Source: Promethearchaeota archaeon Loki_b32
GTDB lineage: Archaea > Asgardarchaeota > Lokiarchaeia > Sigyniarchaeales > SOKP01
Length of the DNA stretch: 64,000 bases
Direction: 5' to 3'
Assembly: GCA_005223125.1 (NCBI GenBank)
Contig: NJBH01000001.1
Location: forward strand, 109,935 to 173,934
The notes below the pieces were generated by a model. It searched no databases. It was not told the DNA's origin and saw only the letters and a program-made list of their open reading frames with translations. Position numbers and translations under genes: made by a program. Position 1 is the stretch's first letter; each line of letters begins with the position of its first letter. Shown here in pieces: positions 55,310-64,000 of this stretch.

Positions 55310-56746
55310 TTATTCTTCTTCTTTTTCTTCCTTCACTTCTTCTAAAGGTTCTTCTTTAGGCTCTTCAGTATCTACTCCTTTAGATTCTTCCATAAGTTCC
55401 TCTTTAGGCACTTCAGAAACTTCTTCTTTAGTTTTTTCTATTGGTTCTAGTTCTGGTTTAGTACCTACTGGAGTTTCGCATACAGGACAACGACTCCATC
55501 CAGGTCTTAAGCTATATCCACATTTAACACATCCTTTCATGCTTTCATCTTCTTTCCATTCTGGTATATCTAAGCCTCCCTGTCTTTTACGGGTTAATTT
55601 TTGTAATTCATCCTCAGTCCAAACCTCCATTCCTTCAGGTATTCCAGATCCACGTTCTGCAGCAAATTTACTTAACTCTTCTTCCGACCAAGTTGGCGTA
55701 TCTGGCTGAGTAGTCATACGTTTTTGTGCTTCTTCAGCTAACTCTTCAGCAGTCCATATTTTGAGTTCTTGTCCTCCTGGTGTTCTTACCGCACCAGGCT
55801 GCTGAGGAGCCATTTGTACAGGAGCATGAGGTTGTTGGGAGGGTACATTGCAACATTCAGCAGAAAATCTTAAAAGAGCTTCAAAACATCTTGAGAATTT
55901 ATTGGGATCCTTACCTTCGTCTGTGACTAATACTAAAGTGGTTTTATCAGCGACTTGGGGAAATGCTATGCTACAAACAGCGATATCTGAAGATAATCGA
56001 TCTGATTCGATGCCAGTAGTAATTCTTTCCATTGAATTCATCAATTCATTATCTTTTATTAAGAAATCACAAATTGGATCACCATGTCTTTGATACCCTT
56101 CATGATATTTGGCGAGATGGTTTTTTGTTATTGCAGAATCGAAGGAATTTATAATGGCACTTACGTAGGAAAATATTTGAGATTTTGGCATTTTCTGAGA
56201 TTCATCGAGTTTGTAGCCTCCCAAGTCAAGAGTTCCCATAATTGGGGCAAATAGAGGTTGTTCACCTTTCATTTTCCCAAAGATCATTGAACGTGAAAGT
56301 ACACATTTAATTTCTCCATAAAAAGCAATAGCATTATCTAACACCTCTAATTTTTTATCAAAAGTTATACGAGGGACCGTTCGAAATAAGATATCAACCC
56401 AAGGCATCTCTTTTACAGGGATGATTACAACACAAGTTTTTTCAATTAATTCTCGTAGTTTTTTGGTATAATTCTTCAATTCTTTTTTAATATCTTCGTA
56501 TTCTTCATTTTGTAATTCTTCATTTGCACTGTTTTCAAGTTCTTTGAATTTTTCATCATTTACTTTTAGATTCCCTCCAAAGGATTTAATTTCCCCTATG
56601 ATGTTATCTTTCATAATAGATGTTGCACTTTCAATCATTTTCTTCTGAAAATCAGTAAGTTCATGTTCTTCACCTGAAACTAAATAATCAGCAAGATCGA
56701 ATTCTAATTTATTAATAAAAACTTGAAACAATTTCTGTTCTGACAA
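55310..56746 (-). CDS. Protein with repeated WTxEEL motifs, zinc ribbon and acidic tail
   Basis: 478 residues. About 1-305 is an unfamiliar soluble domain (CVVIIPVKEMPWVDILFRTVP; GTLDLGGYKLDES; SSDIAVCSIAFPQVADKTTLVLVTDEG). A Pro/Gln linker leads to four short repeats, KIWTAEELAEEA, PTWSEEELSKFA, EVWTEDELQKLT and PEWKEDES, each with W-x-x-[ED]-E. Then a zinc ribbon (CVKCGYSL...CPVCETP) and a Glu-rich C-terminus. Spaced W motifs look like docking sites for a partner (inference). No known family. Confidence 0.62.
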   Translation of the reverse strand: MSEQKLFQVFINKLEFDLADYLVSGEEHELTDFQKKMIESATSIMKDNIIGEIKSFGGNLKVNDEKFKELENSANEELQNEEYEDIKKELKNYTKKLRELIEKTCVVIIPVKEMPWVDILFRTVPRITFDKKLEVLDNAIAFYGEIKCVLSRSMIFGKMKGEQPLFAPIMGTLDLGGYKLDESQKMPKSQIFSYVSAIINSFDSAITKNHLAKYHEGYQRHGDPICDFLIKDNELMNSMERITTGIESDRLSSDIAVCSIAFPQVADKTTLVLVTDEGKDPNKFSRCFEALLRFSAECCNVPSQQPHAPVQMAPQQPGAVRTPGGQELKIWTAEELAEEAQKRMTTQPDTPTWSEEELSKFAAERGSGIPEGMEVWTEDELQKLTRKRQGGLDIPEWKEDESMKGCVKCGYSLRPGWSRCPVCETPVGTKPELEPIEKTKEEVSEVPKEELMEESKGVDTEEPKEEPLEEVKEEKEEE

Positions 56747-56907
56747 TTGCTTTCCCTTCTTTTCCTTAATATTTTTGAATCATAAATATTTATAAATATA
56801 GCAACTGAATGAATATAAAAATTTATTTGAATTAAATTGGAATTATTGGAAATATGTAATAAATAGTTTTCATTTTTTATTGAATAAATTAAAGCTTATT
56901 TAAAATT

Positions 56908-57171
56908 ATGAATGAATCTGAGAATCGTGTAAAGAATTTTGATAAAAATATAACAGTATGTTTTATATCTCCAGAAAGCAATGAAGAAGGAAAAAAATAT
57001 CCTTTTCATTTTCCTTTCCATACTTTAGATAATATTATACTCTCACCACATAGAGGATATTCACCATTTAATGATTTATTAAGATGGAATGAAGTGATTG
57101 AAAATATAACTTGGTTGGCTCAGAGACGTACGGATTTTATTAATGTAGTAAACTTGGATGAAGAATATTGA
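56908..57171 (+). pseudogene. C-terminal remnant of a D-2-hydroxyacid dehydrogenase
   Basis: 87 residues from an ATG. FPFHTLDNIILSPHRGYSPF is the end of the D-isomer 2-hydroxyacid dehydrogenase family, with the catalytic-site His in SPHR, followed by RWNEVIENITWLA. Nearly all of the enzyme, including the NAD domain, is missing, and the 160 bases upstream are not coding. Expressed as a short protein it could not be active. Confidence 0.55.
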
Positions 57172-57663
57172 AAAAACTAAGTTTAATTACTAACTAATCT
57201 AATTACTCGAAGGTAAAGCAATAAGGTCTTATTTTATTTGATATTTGTTTAAATGATTGATTATTTAATTTGACAATCTGTTTAGGATTATTTAAAGAAA
57301 TAAAAAATTTTTATTGAATTTCAAGTTTTTTTCAAATTATTTTAACTTAAGTTTGAACTTGAATAAAAAATTTTTAACCAATTTTTATATAAATCAAAAG
57401 CACTGAAATGTCATTAAATTTGATGTGTAGAGCAGTGTTTTAAAAATTAATGCATTAATAACCAATTTGGAATATTTAAGAGATGACAAAATAGTATTTC
57501 TTTAAATATATTAATCCAATAAAAATAAACATTTATATATTAATGTGTAATAAAATAACTTGTAAAAAAATTTGTGGTTTAAGGCGATAGTTTTTAAAAG
57601 AGCTTTAGTCATTTTGCCGCTTTTTGAAATAGGCAAATCTAAGTAATGGTATGGTGTGATAAT
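57172..57663. other. AT-rich spacer before the CdrS-like gene
   Basis: No ORF with coding character. There is a perfect 14-base palindrome, ATTAATGCATTAAT, at 57446-57459, and an inverted repeat with TTCAAGTT/AACTTGAA arms near 57320-57365. Either could be a regulatory site. The ribosome site GGTGTGAT lies directly before 57664. Confidence 0.45.
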
Positions 57664-57954
57664 ATGAAAATAGTAACTGTCAATATTCCTGAATCCTTTC
57701 TCGATAGTATTGAAAAATTAGTGGGGAATAATGGGCTATATCCATCTAGATCCGAGTTAATTCGGGTAGCTGTAAGAGACTTCTTAATTCGAGAATTAAA
57801 GATGGCCGACAATATGGCTAAATATAAAGAGACTGAAATTGAAGATTTTGATGATGAGAATTATGTAAGAGTACCAATTGAACGTTTAAATGAGAAAGAT
57901 GAGCCTGTTCGCGAGTTTAAAACATATAAGATTATTAAGCGATTAGAATATTAA
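57664..57954 (+). CDS. cdrS-like: CdrS-like ribbon-helix-helix regulator
   Basis: The start is set at the ATG at 57664 (MKIVTVNIPES), five bases after GGTGTGAT; the track starts six codons earlier. 96 residues: MKIVTVNIPESFLDSIEKLV followed by LYPSRSELIRVAVRDFLI is the archaeal RHH protein often found near ftsZ and named CdrS in haloarchaea, where it controls cell division. A tail of about 45 residues follows. No ftsZ is in the window. Confidence 0.82.
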   Translation: MKIVTVNIPESFLDSIEKLVGNNGLYPSRSELIRVAVRDFLIRELKMADNMAKYKETEIEDFDDENYVRVPIERLNEKDEPVREFKTYKIIKRLEY

Positions 57955-58001
57955 GAAATTTTCAAAAACAGCATATATAAGATTTAGCAGAAGTTGGTTA
58001 G

Positions 58002-58030
58002 AAAAAGGTTTTACCTTTTTTTTTTTTTTA
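58002..58030 (+). terminator. Hairpin with T-run after the CdrS-like gene
   Basis: AAAAAGGT-TTT-ACCTTTTT and a run of 14 T's, 47 bases after the stop. It looks like an intrinsic terminator; in archaea the T-run itself is the main signal. Confidence 0.55.
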
Positions 58031-58176
58031 ACCTTTCAATAAACCGTACGTTTACTCACTGGAGTAAAAATTAAATAGCATTGAAATAATATTTATAAAA
58101 TCTATGGTAAAATAGACTAGAGGTAATTTTTATTTCTGACGAAAATGAAAGTTTAAATCATTATAGCCCTAAATTT

Positions 58177-59415
58177 ATGGAATGGGGGATAATAACTAAA
58201 GACAATTTTAAGGATAAAACTTCATATGATGTCCCAATAAAAAGGTGGGACCCATTATCAACAGTGAGTATACATACTGATGATTTTGGTCTTCGAAAAG
58301 GGCGTAAAAGATATTATGGACATTACTCTTACATTTCACCAATTAGGAGTAAAAGACCAAAAGGATTTAAGACTAGTGAGGAGGAAAAACAATTTCTGGA
58401 TTGCTCAAAAAAAATTATGAGTAAATACAAAGATGTTTTCAGTTCTGTAACAGAGGGTAAGATTGCTTATGATGATTGGGGGATTTCTCTTAGTGATGGC
58501 TTTACGTTGATCATTACTCAAGATGAAATGAGGCGAGATAATCCATTTTCAGAAACACCACATCGAATAGAAAGAATTCCAGACGCTTGCAAGGCTCTAA
58601 CTCTAATAAATCGGTATCCTTCAATGGCTCGGATTATAGATCCAGATATAAATGAACATATAGTAAAAGCTCTTCCTTCTCATTTAAAACTTTCACGAGG
58701 AATTAATTTAGTAACGATTTCTCGAGAATTTTATCCTTCTTTGTGTTTCAATTTAATTCCAGAAGATGTGTTAGCAGGAATATTTCTTTCAATGAGAACA
58801 TCAATCCTATATTGTATTGAGGAAGCTATAAATAGAGATTACTACGATATTCCTGTAATGCCATTTTTTAATATAGGAACGAAAGTTGGGGGTTCTCAAC
58901 CAAGAATACATAGTCAAATTTATATAGATCTAAATATGGATGGTCATGGAAGTAGATTGGAGGGTTATCTTGAAGCATTTAAAGAAATGGGAAATAAATG
59001 TCATCTTTGCAAAACAACTCATGGTGGCTCTGATCGAATAATATTGGAAACCGAATTCTGGACATTTTACAATACAGGAAGTCCTGTAAGAAATTATCAC
59101 ATAAGATTTCATCCAAATGAACATATACGAAGATTTGCCCAGTTAAAAGTCAATCAAATTGAAGATTTAGCCATATCATTAAAAATGATTTTTCAAGCAT
59201 TAGATGACTTAGGAATTGATAAAAACCGTAATATTCTATTTAATTGCTGTCCATATGGCTATGATGCTGATTTCCATATGTTTGCTGATATTATTCCACA
59301 TGAGGTAATTGGTGGTGCTGAAATGGCTGATGATATGCGAGTTGCTAGAAAATTACCTCACATTGCAGCTAAAGAAATTAGAAATTCATTAGAAAAATAC
59401 TTAACATTAAGGTAA
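58177..59415 (+). CDS. GalT-like nucleotidyltransferase (HIT superfamily)
   Basis: 412 residues. Two half-domains: VGGSQPRIHSQIYIDL carries the IHSQ that matches the GalT HxHSQ active site, here with Arg where the first His normally is, and CHLCKTTHGGSDRIILETEFW and ADFHMFADIIPH match the second half. It would move a nucleotide between a sugar phosphate and a donor. The loss of one His may change the metal use. The next gene, a sugar-nucleotide pyrophosphorylase, is 180 bases downstream on the same strand. Confidence 0.72.
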   Translation: MEWGIITKDNFKDKTSYDVPIKRWDPLSTVSIHTDDFGLRKGRKRYYGHYSYISPIRSKRPKGFKTSEEEKQFLDCSKKIMSKYKDVFSSVTEGKIAYDDWGISLSDGFTLIITQDEMRRDNPFSETPHRIERIPDACKALTLINRYPSMARIIDPDINEHIVKALPSHLKLSRGINLVTISREFYPSLCFNLIPEDVLAGIFLSMRTSILYCIEEAINRDYYDIPVMPFFNIGTKVGGSQPRIHSQIYIDLNMDGHGSRLEGYLEAFKEMGNKCHLCKTTHGGSDRIILETEFWTFYNTGSPVRNYHIRFHPNEHIRRFAQLKVNQIEDLAISLKMIFQALDDLGIDKNRNILFNCCPYGYDADFHMFADIIPHEVIGGAEMADDMRVARKLPHIAAKEIRNSLEKYLTLR

Positions 59416-59594
59416 TTTATTTAATCTTACAAGTTCGAGCATACTTTTAATTCTTGATAATTAACTAAAAATATCCAAGCTTAATTATAACCTAGTTTTG
59501 GTTTCAATAGATAAGTTTTAAATTTCAATTAAAATTAAATTTAAATCTATTAAATTTATTATAATAAATGAAAATTTTGTAAGAGATTTAAAAA

Positions 59595-60743
59595 TTGAGA
59601 GAATGGTCTGCGATTATCTTAGCAGGTGGTAAGGGTAAAAGATTAATGCCTTTGACTTCTTTAATTCCGAAACCACTTGTAAAGGTTACAAATGTTCCTA
59701 TGGTTGATTACGCAATATCTCATTTAGTGTATGCTAACATAAAGCATATAATATTAGCATTAGCATACATGGGAAAGGAAATGAAAGATCATATCAAAAA
59801 GACATGGACTCCAGACAAATTGGGTGATGTACAGTTAGAATGTGAAGTTCAAGATAGCAGAGGGACTGCTGATGCTTATAGGCTCTTAACTGACCATTTA
59901 GATTCTGAAAAGATAGTTGTATCAATGGCAGACATTGTAACAAACCTTCCAATGAAGCGTTTCATGGATTTCCACTCTGAAAAGGGGGGAATAGCAACAA
60001 TTTCAATGAAAACTGTTGAAAGTCACATTTCTCAATATGGAGTTGTATTATTAGATAAAAATCGAAAAATTTATCTTTTCTTAGAAAAACCTGCTCCAAT
60101 GGAATTATATTTAAGCAGTATAGCTCAAAGAGAAGATCTATTTTTACATACCAATATTATTAATACAGGTATTTACTGTTTTCGAAAAGAGATTGGAAAT
60201 ATCCTTCATGATACGGGATTAATGGATTTTGGTAGTGAAGTTTTTCCGTATCTTCTTGAAAACACATTTAATCTATACGGTTTTGTTGAAAATTATTATT
60301 GGATGGATGCAGGAAATTCTACTACTTATTTATGGGCAAATTGGGATTTATTACGGAAATATGTTTGGCCAATTTTACCTAATGGGGTTGATTATGACGG
60401 TATTTATGTAATGGGAATTTTAAACTCAGGGCAAAATATAAGAATCGATAAACCAACTTGTTTTGGAGAATTTGTTAAGTTGGAGAACAGAGTTAAAATC
60501 AAGGAGTTAACCTCAATAGGCCAAAATGTTACAATCGGAGAAGATACTTCAATTGAGAAGAGTGTTATATGGGATGAGATTAAAATTGGTGCGGGCTGTA
60601 TAATAACGGAGAGTATAATATGTAATAATTGTGAAATTGGAGATAATGTAGTTTTGGAAAAAGCGATAATCGCTCCAAATTGTAAAATTAGCAGTAATTC
60701 ACAAATTCGTGATCGAACATTAGAGCTTGGACAAGAGATATAA
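59595..60743 (+). CDS. NDP-sugar pyrophosphorylase (nucleotidyltransferase plus left-handed beta-helix)
   Basis: 382 residues from a TTG. AIILAGGKGKRLMPLTSLIPKPLV is the nucleotide-binding signature, VEVQDS...GTADAYR and the YGVVLLD and FLEKP motifs follow. From about 265 the chain has hexapeptide repeats (VTIGEDTSIEKSVIW, IGAGCIITESII, IGDNVVLEKAII), a left-handed beta-helix. It activates a sugar-1-phosphate with NTP. Sugar and nucleotide cannot be told. It probably works with the GalT-like gene. Confidence 0.88.
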   Translation: MREWSAIILAGGKGKRLMPLTSLIPKPLVKVTNVPMVDYAISHLVYANIKHIILALAYMGKEMKDHIKKTWTPDKLGDVQLECEVQDSRGTADAYRLLTDHLDSEKIVVSMADIVTNLPMKRFMDFHSEKGGIATISMKTVESHISQYGVVLLDKNRKIYLFLEKPAPMELYLSSIAQREDLFLHTNIINTGIYCFRKEIGNILHDTGLMDFGSEVFPYLLENTFNLYGFVENYYWMDAGNSTTYLWANWDLLRKYVWPILPNGVDYDGIYVMGILNSGQNIRIDKPTCFGEFVKLENRVKIKELTSIGQNVTIGEDTSIEKSVIWDEIKIGAGCIITESIICNNCEIGDNVVLEKAIIAPNCKISSNSQIRDRTLELGQEI

Positions 60744-60855
60744 TGTGAATTTGTTAATGTTTATCAGTAATCTTCGATACACTCAATAAATATTATTGAA
60801 ATATATTTAAAAAAATGTAAAATTTATATTGAGGATATTCATAAATTAAATTATT

Positions 60856-61302
60856 ATGAGTTCATTTTGTACAAATTGCGGTCGTGATCTAGAGGAGTCT
60901 TGGAAAATATGTCCAGACTGCGGGAAAATTTTGGGGGAAGGAACTGTCCCACAAACTCATCCAACGACACAACCACAAATACGATTAACAACTCAGCCAA
61001 CACCACAACCTCATCGCGTCCAGCCTTACCAATATAAGTATGCTAAAGTAGCAGGAGAAAATAAACTTGGAACAGCTAGTTTAGTGTGTGGTATATTAGG
61101 TCTTATTTTTGGTTTTACTTTTACTTTTAGGATATTAGGTTTTCCGGTTCTAAGAGTAGCAGCAATAATATTAGGGGGAGTAGGAATAAGTAAGGATGAT
61201 AATAGATCTATGGCAATAGCAGGATTAGTTTTAGGTATTATAGGTCTTGTTATATTCTTCATTGGTGGTGTTCCAGGGTTGTTTAATTGGTATTATTGGT
61301 GA
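60856..61302 (+). CDS. Zinc-ribbon membrane protein (DUF4190-like)
   Basis: 148 residues. N-terminal zinc ribbon CTNCGRDLEESWKICPDCGK, a Thr/Pro/Gln linker, and two to three hydrophobic helices: LGTASLVCGILGLIFGF and SMAIAGLVLGIIGLVIFF. This pairing is common in archaea and bacteria; function not known. Start ATG (MSSFCTNCG). Confidence 0.78.
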   Translation: MSSFCTNCGRDLEESWKICPDCGKILGEGTVPQTHPTTQPQIRLTTQPTPQPHRVQPYQYKYAKVAGENKLGTASLVCGILGLIFGFTFTFRILGFPVLRVAAIILGGVGISKDDNRSMAIAGLVLGIIGLVIFFIGGVPGLFNWYYW

Positions 61303-61444
61303 TTGGGTAATATTAAGTGAGAGTTGTAAGAATTGATCTAAAAATGAAGATCACAGATAAGTAATTGCTCAATTTCTCTCTCATCTAATATTGAATTAAT
61401 GATTTAATAATTTTAATAAATATTAGAAAGAAAATGAAAAAAAA

Positions 61445-62320
61445 TTATTTTATGTAAAAATGTAAGAATTCAGGCTTTGATTTATTTAAAATTCCTTTTT
61501 TTGGCACTTTTCTTTTAGTGGAAGCCTTTTCTATATTAGTAACGGTTAATTTAATTTTTAAATCTTCAGCTAAATTGCCGAGTTTATTAGCTGTTGCCGA
61601 AATTTCTTCCATAGAGGCCGTTTGTTGTTCTGCTGATGCGTTTATTCCTTCCATAGAACTGAATGAATTATTAATTTTATTAACTACATCGGTAATGTCT
61701 TTATTTGTTTCAAAAACAGCCATTTTTGATTCTTCTGCTAATTTTCGGACTTCATCTGCAACAACCGCAAAACCTCTACCTTGTTCACCTGCCCTACCTG
61801 CTTCAATACTGGCATTTAAAGCTAATAAATTTGTTTGATCCGCAATATTGGTAATAAGTCCTATAACATTTCGTATATTATTAGTAGCGTTTATAGCCTC
61901 TTGCGTCTCCGCCGTTATGATTTGAGTAGATGTTGCGATTTCTTCTGAAGCAGCATTCACTTCACTGGCACTTGCAGCCAATTCAGTAGCCATATTTGAA
62001 ACATGTATAGATGCTTCCGAACTATCTTTTAATATAGTAGATATCTTCAATTCTTGTCTCTGGAATAACCTGAGTAAATAGTAAATAGCGAAAACAACAT
62101 AAGAAAACGAAGATAAAATCATTATCATTCTAGGGATTGAATCATCAAATATTCTATAGGCAAACGCAGTACAGGCAATTGTAATTGTTGTGGATAACAA
62201 AATATGCACTAAAATTTTAAAGCCTATCGAATTTTTTGTTAATTTGAATTTCCTTTGAAAAAATATAAATGCACTCCCAATGACAATTATTATTACTACG
62301 AAAATTGTTCCAGTAGACAT
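61445..62320 (-). CDS. Short methyl-accepting chemotaxis-type receptor
   Basis: 291 residues. Three N-terminal hydrophobic helices (about 3-90) and no ligand domain, then the coiled coil with the hairpin tip [37 protein letters not shown], the universal MCP signature. Length is much below normal receptors (about 500), with a shortened coiled coil. No che genes are in the window. It may sense membrane state or act with a partner (inference). Confidence 0.86.
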   Translation of the reverse strand: MSTGTIFVVIIIVIGSAFIFFQRKFKLTKNSIGFKILVHILLSTTITIACTAFAYRIFDDSIPRMIMILSSFSYVVFAIYYLLRLFQRQELKISTILKDSSEASIHVSNMATELAASASEVNAASEEIATSTQIITAETQEAINATNNIRNVIGLITNIADQTNLLALNASIEAGRAGEQGRGFAVVADEVRKLAEESKMAVFETNKDITDVVNKINNSFSSMEGINASAEQQTASMEEISATANKLGNLAEDLKIKLTVTNIEKASTKRKVPKKGILNKSKPEFLHFYIK

Positions 62321-62591
62321 TGAACCTGCTTGAAAAATAATATTTTCCCCCCTAAGATATTCTTTTGTGTTTTTTTATGAATAATAACACAAATCTTATT
62401 TAAATTTACAGTTTACGATCATTGTTACACTGATTGAAGAGATAATTAAAAAATAAAAATATACAAGAAGTTGTAATATATACAATTCTATAATGGTATA
62501 ACTATTAATTGAAATAACATTTACTTTTTGGCAAAAGGTTCAAGATCTAAAGCTTCAAATAATCCATCATTAGCTTCACTGATAAGTAGTA

Positions 62592-63986
62592 TCAAAGCCT
62601 ATGATAAAGATATCTATCATAAGTTACATATTCCACCTTTCCCGTCTTAGAATCTCTATGAAACTTAACTTTCTGAAGAGATGAAGGAATTGTAGAAAAT
62701 AATTGGAATGTTAATTCATCAAAATCTTCAATAATAAGAGGAAAATTAAAAACTCCATCATCAGTTTCGACCTTAAGATGAATGGACCAGTTTTTAAAAC
62801 TTATATCTAATTTATACAAACCTAGGGATGATTTATAGCTTCCGGCGATTTTTTCATAAACTTCTAAAAGTTTTATTCTCTCGTTAATTTTTTCAGGATC
62901 TTTACCAACCATTATTGTTAAAGCACAAATTCCAATTATTCCACAAATACCGCTATCATCATTTTCTGCAACACTCACCGCAATATTTAACTCAGGAATT
63001 AAACCAAAAAATGATGTACTCACCCCCAACCCTCCACCATGATGAATAAGTGTATGATTAAGAAAATCTTCTTCCCGAATCCAACCAAGACAGTATTTCG
63101 GATCTTTACCATAGCCATATGGAGATTTAATTCTAGGAGTCCAGAGTAATTCTATAGAGTCTGATTTTATTATTTGATTGTTCTTGAAAACACCTTTTTG
63201 TAATAAACATGTAGCATAATTTACCATTTCATGCATAGAGGTATATATACCTCCTGGAGCCTGAAGATATTTGGAAAAGGGTAACTTTGGTTTATCAAAT
63301 TCCAATTTCTCTTCTGAACCTTTATGAATATAGCCAGTAATATAATCTTGTAATGGATCCTTTTCAAGTTGCTCTCGATTGACAGTAGCACGGGTCATTT
63401 CTAAAGGTTTTAATATATCTTCACTTAAAACTTCCTCAAAAGATTTTCCTGTTATCTTTTCTATAATCATTCCTAGAAGTGTGAACATATCATTATTATA
63501 AAAAAATTTCTCGCCAGGCTTAAAGAAGATTTCATTTTTAGTTTCTGAGATATGAAACATGTAATCATCAAGGGAAGATATCGGATATATACGTTGATAG
63601 TTGCCATAAGTAATCGCAATTGGGAGCCACTGTGCATCAACTGAAGGTATCCCGCTGCTATGTGATAAGAGATGGATGATGTGAATATCAGGATTGCTTA
63701 AAAAGGGCTCAGAGTCTAAATACTTATTAACAGGATCGTCTAATTTCAATAAGCCTTTCTCACATAACTTTAGTATTAAAAGGGCAGTAAAGGATTTCGA
63801 AATACTACCGATCCCAATTAATGAATTAGGTGTCATTGGAAGATTCTCCTCGAGGTTACGGGCACCAAATCCCTTCTCATAAACGATTTTTCCATTATGT
63901 AAAATACTAATTGCTAATCCTGGGACCTTTAATTTCCGCATTAATTTTGCAATTATTTTATGGAGTTGTTCGAATTGATCATTCAT
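62592..63986 (-). CDS. Beta-lactamase-fold serine hydrolase (class C/EstB-like)
   Basis: 464 residues from the ATG at 63986 (MNDQFEQLHK), near the window end. SISK (SxxK) in IGIGSISKSFTALLI, YNND (YxN) in FFYNNDMFTLLG and HHGGGLG in place of KTG: the active-site motifs of class C beta-lactamase/DD-peptidase relatives. The C-terminal 120 residues form an extra lipocalin-like domain. In archaea without peptidoglycan these act as esterases or peptidases. No signal peptide. Confidence 0.87.
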   Translation of the reverse strand: MNDQFEQLHKIIAKLMRKLKVPGLAISILHNGKIVYEKGFGARNLEENLPMTPNSLIGIGSISKSFTALLILKLCEKGLLKLDDPVNKYLDSEPFLSNPDIHIIHLLSHSSGIPSVDAQWLPIAITYGNYQRIYPISSLDDYMFHISETKNEIFFKPGEKFFYNNDMFTLLGMIIEKITGKSFEEVLSEDILKPLEMTRATVNREQLEKDPLQDYITGYIHKGSEEKLEFDKPKLPFSKYLQAPGGIYTSMHEMVNYATCLLQKGVFKNNQIIKSDSIELLWTPRIKSPYGYGKDPKYCLGWIREEDFLNHTLIHHGGGLGVSTSFFGLIPELNIAVSVAENDDSGICGIIGICALTIMVGKDPEKINERIKLLEVYEKIAGSYKSSLGLYKLDISFKNWSIHLKVETDDGVFNFPLIIEDFDELTFQLFSTIPSSLQKVKFHRDSKTGKVEYVTYDRYLYHRL

Positions 63987-64000
63987 TCTAATCAATAATT

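Noticed and set aside
62521-62592. Minus-strand stretch coding ISEANDGLFEALDLEPFAKK and stop
   Set aside because: Only about 24 codons after a stop and no ribosome site; perhaps a gene remnant, but not enough to call.
1-64000. tRNA genes and CRISPR arrays
   Set aside because: No GC-rich cloverleaf-like stretch stood out in the intergenic regions and no regularly spaced repeats were seen; a covariance-model scan would be needed to exclude intron-containing tRNAs.

Overview
The window reads as a piece of an Asgard archaeal genome, most likely of the Lokiarchaeia type. It is very AT-rich, and its genes mix archaeal metabolism (CODH/acetyl-CoA synthase alpha subunit, an MtrH-like methyltransferase, RNase J-like beta-CASP nucleases, a CdrS-like regulator) with eukaryote-like signalling genes: a Rab/Ras-like GTPase, an Arf-like GTPase fused to a Roadblock-like domain, another fused to a longin-like domain, a gelsolin-like protein, a VWA-RING protein and an alpha-SNAP-like helical repeat protein. 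This placement is inferred from gene content. There is no rRNA, and I saw no tRNA or CRISPR array.

Layout. 1-9.6 kb: end of a methyltransferase, a small GTPase, a frameshifted metallo-beta-lactamase gene, two ICMT-like membrane methyltransferases, an orphan adenine DNA methylase, an MFS transporter, an ATC-hydrolase-like protein and a cold-shock protein. 9.8-17.1 kb: flavin reductase, a divergent pair of beta-CASP nucleases, MFS, cupin, and a zinc-ribbon protein divergent from a gelsolin-like protein. 17.1-20.9 kb: a minus-strand cluster that I consider the most interesting part. It holds a MarR-type regulator with three cysteine motifs, a 25-residue peptide with two CC pairs, an Fe-S flavoprotein, an HgcA-like corrinoid membrane protein with a SAM methyltransferase fused to its N-terminus, and an HgcB-like ferredoxin ending in CC. 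The regulator and the peptide share an identical 34-bp promoter block containing a perfect palindrome just downstream of a TATA-like element, which suggests one cysteine- or metal-responsive regulon.

21-35 kb: a receptor-like membrane protein, a possible sulfate-ester catabolic group (alkylsulfatase-like MBL protein, GPH transporter, type I sulfatase), redox proteins, a U32 peptidase, Pcm, and a protein with four HTH-like repeats and a PD-(D/E)XK nuclease domain. 35-41 kb: two unlisted small ORFs, then GH57 glucanotransferase and maltokinase-like genes (alpha-glucan metabolism) and DNA-binding proteins. 41.7-53 kb: B12 radical SAM enzyme, alpha-SNAP-like protein, MtrH-like protein, a small 'LCW' repeat protein matching the gelsolin-like protein's tail, VWA-RING protein, Arf-Roadblock GTPase, and an isolated cdhA. 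53-64 kb: V4R proteins (one broken by an in-frame TAA), longin-Arf GTPase, a protein with repeated WTxEEL motifs, a dehydrogenase remnant, CdrS-like regulator, GalT-like and NDP-sugar pyrophosphorylase genes, a minimal chemoreceptor and a beta-lactamase-fold serine hydrolase.

Most genes look monocistronic or sit in short runs. Several decayed genes are visible. Functions are read from motifs only; no database search was possible.
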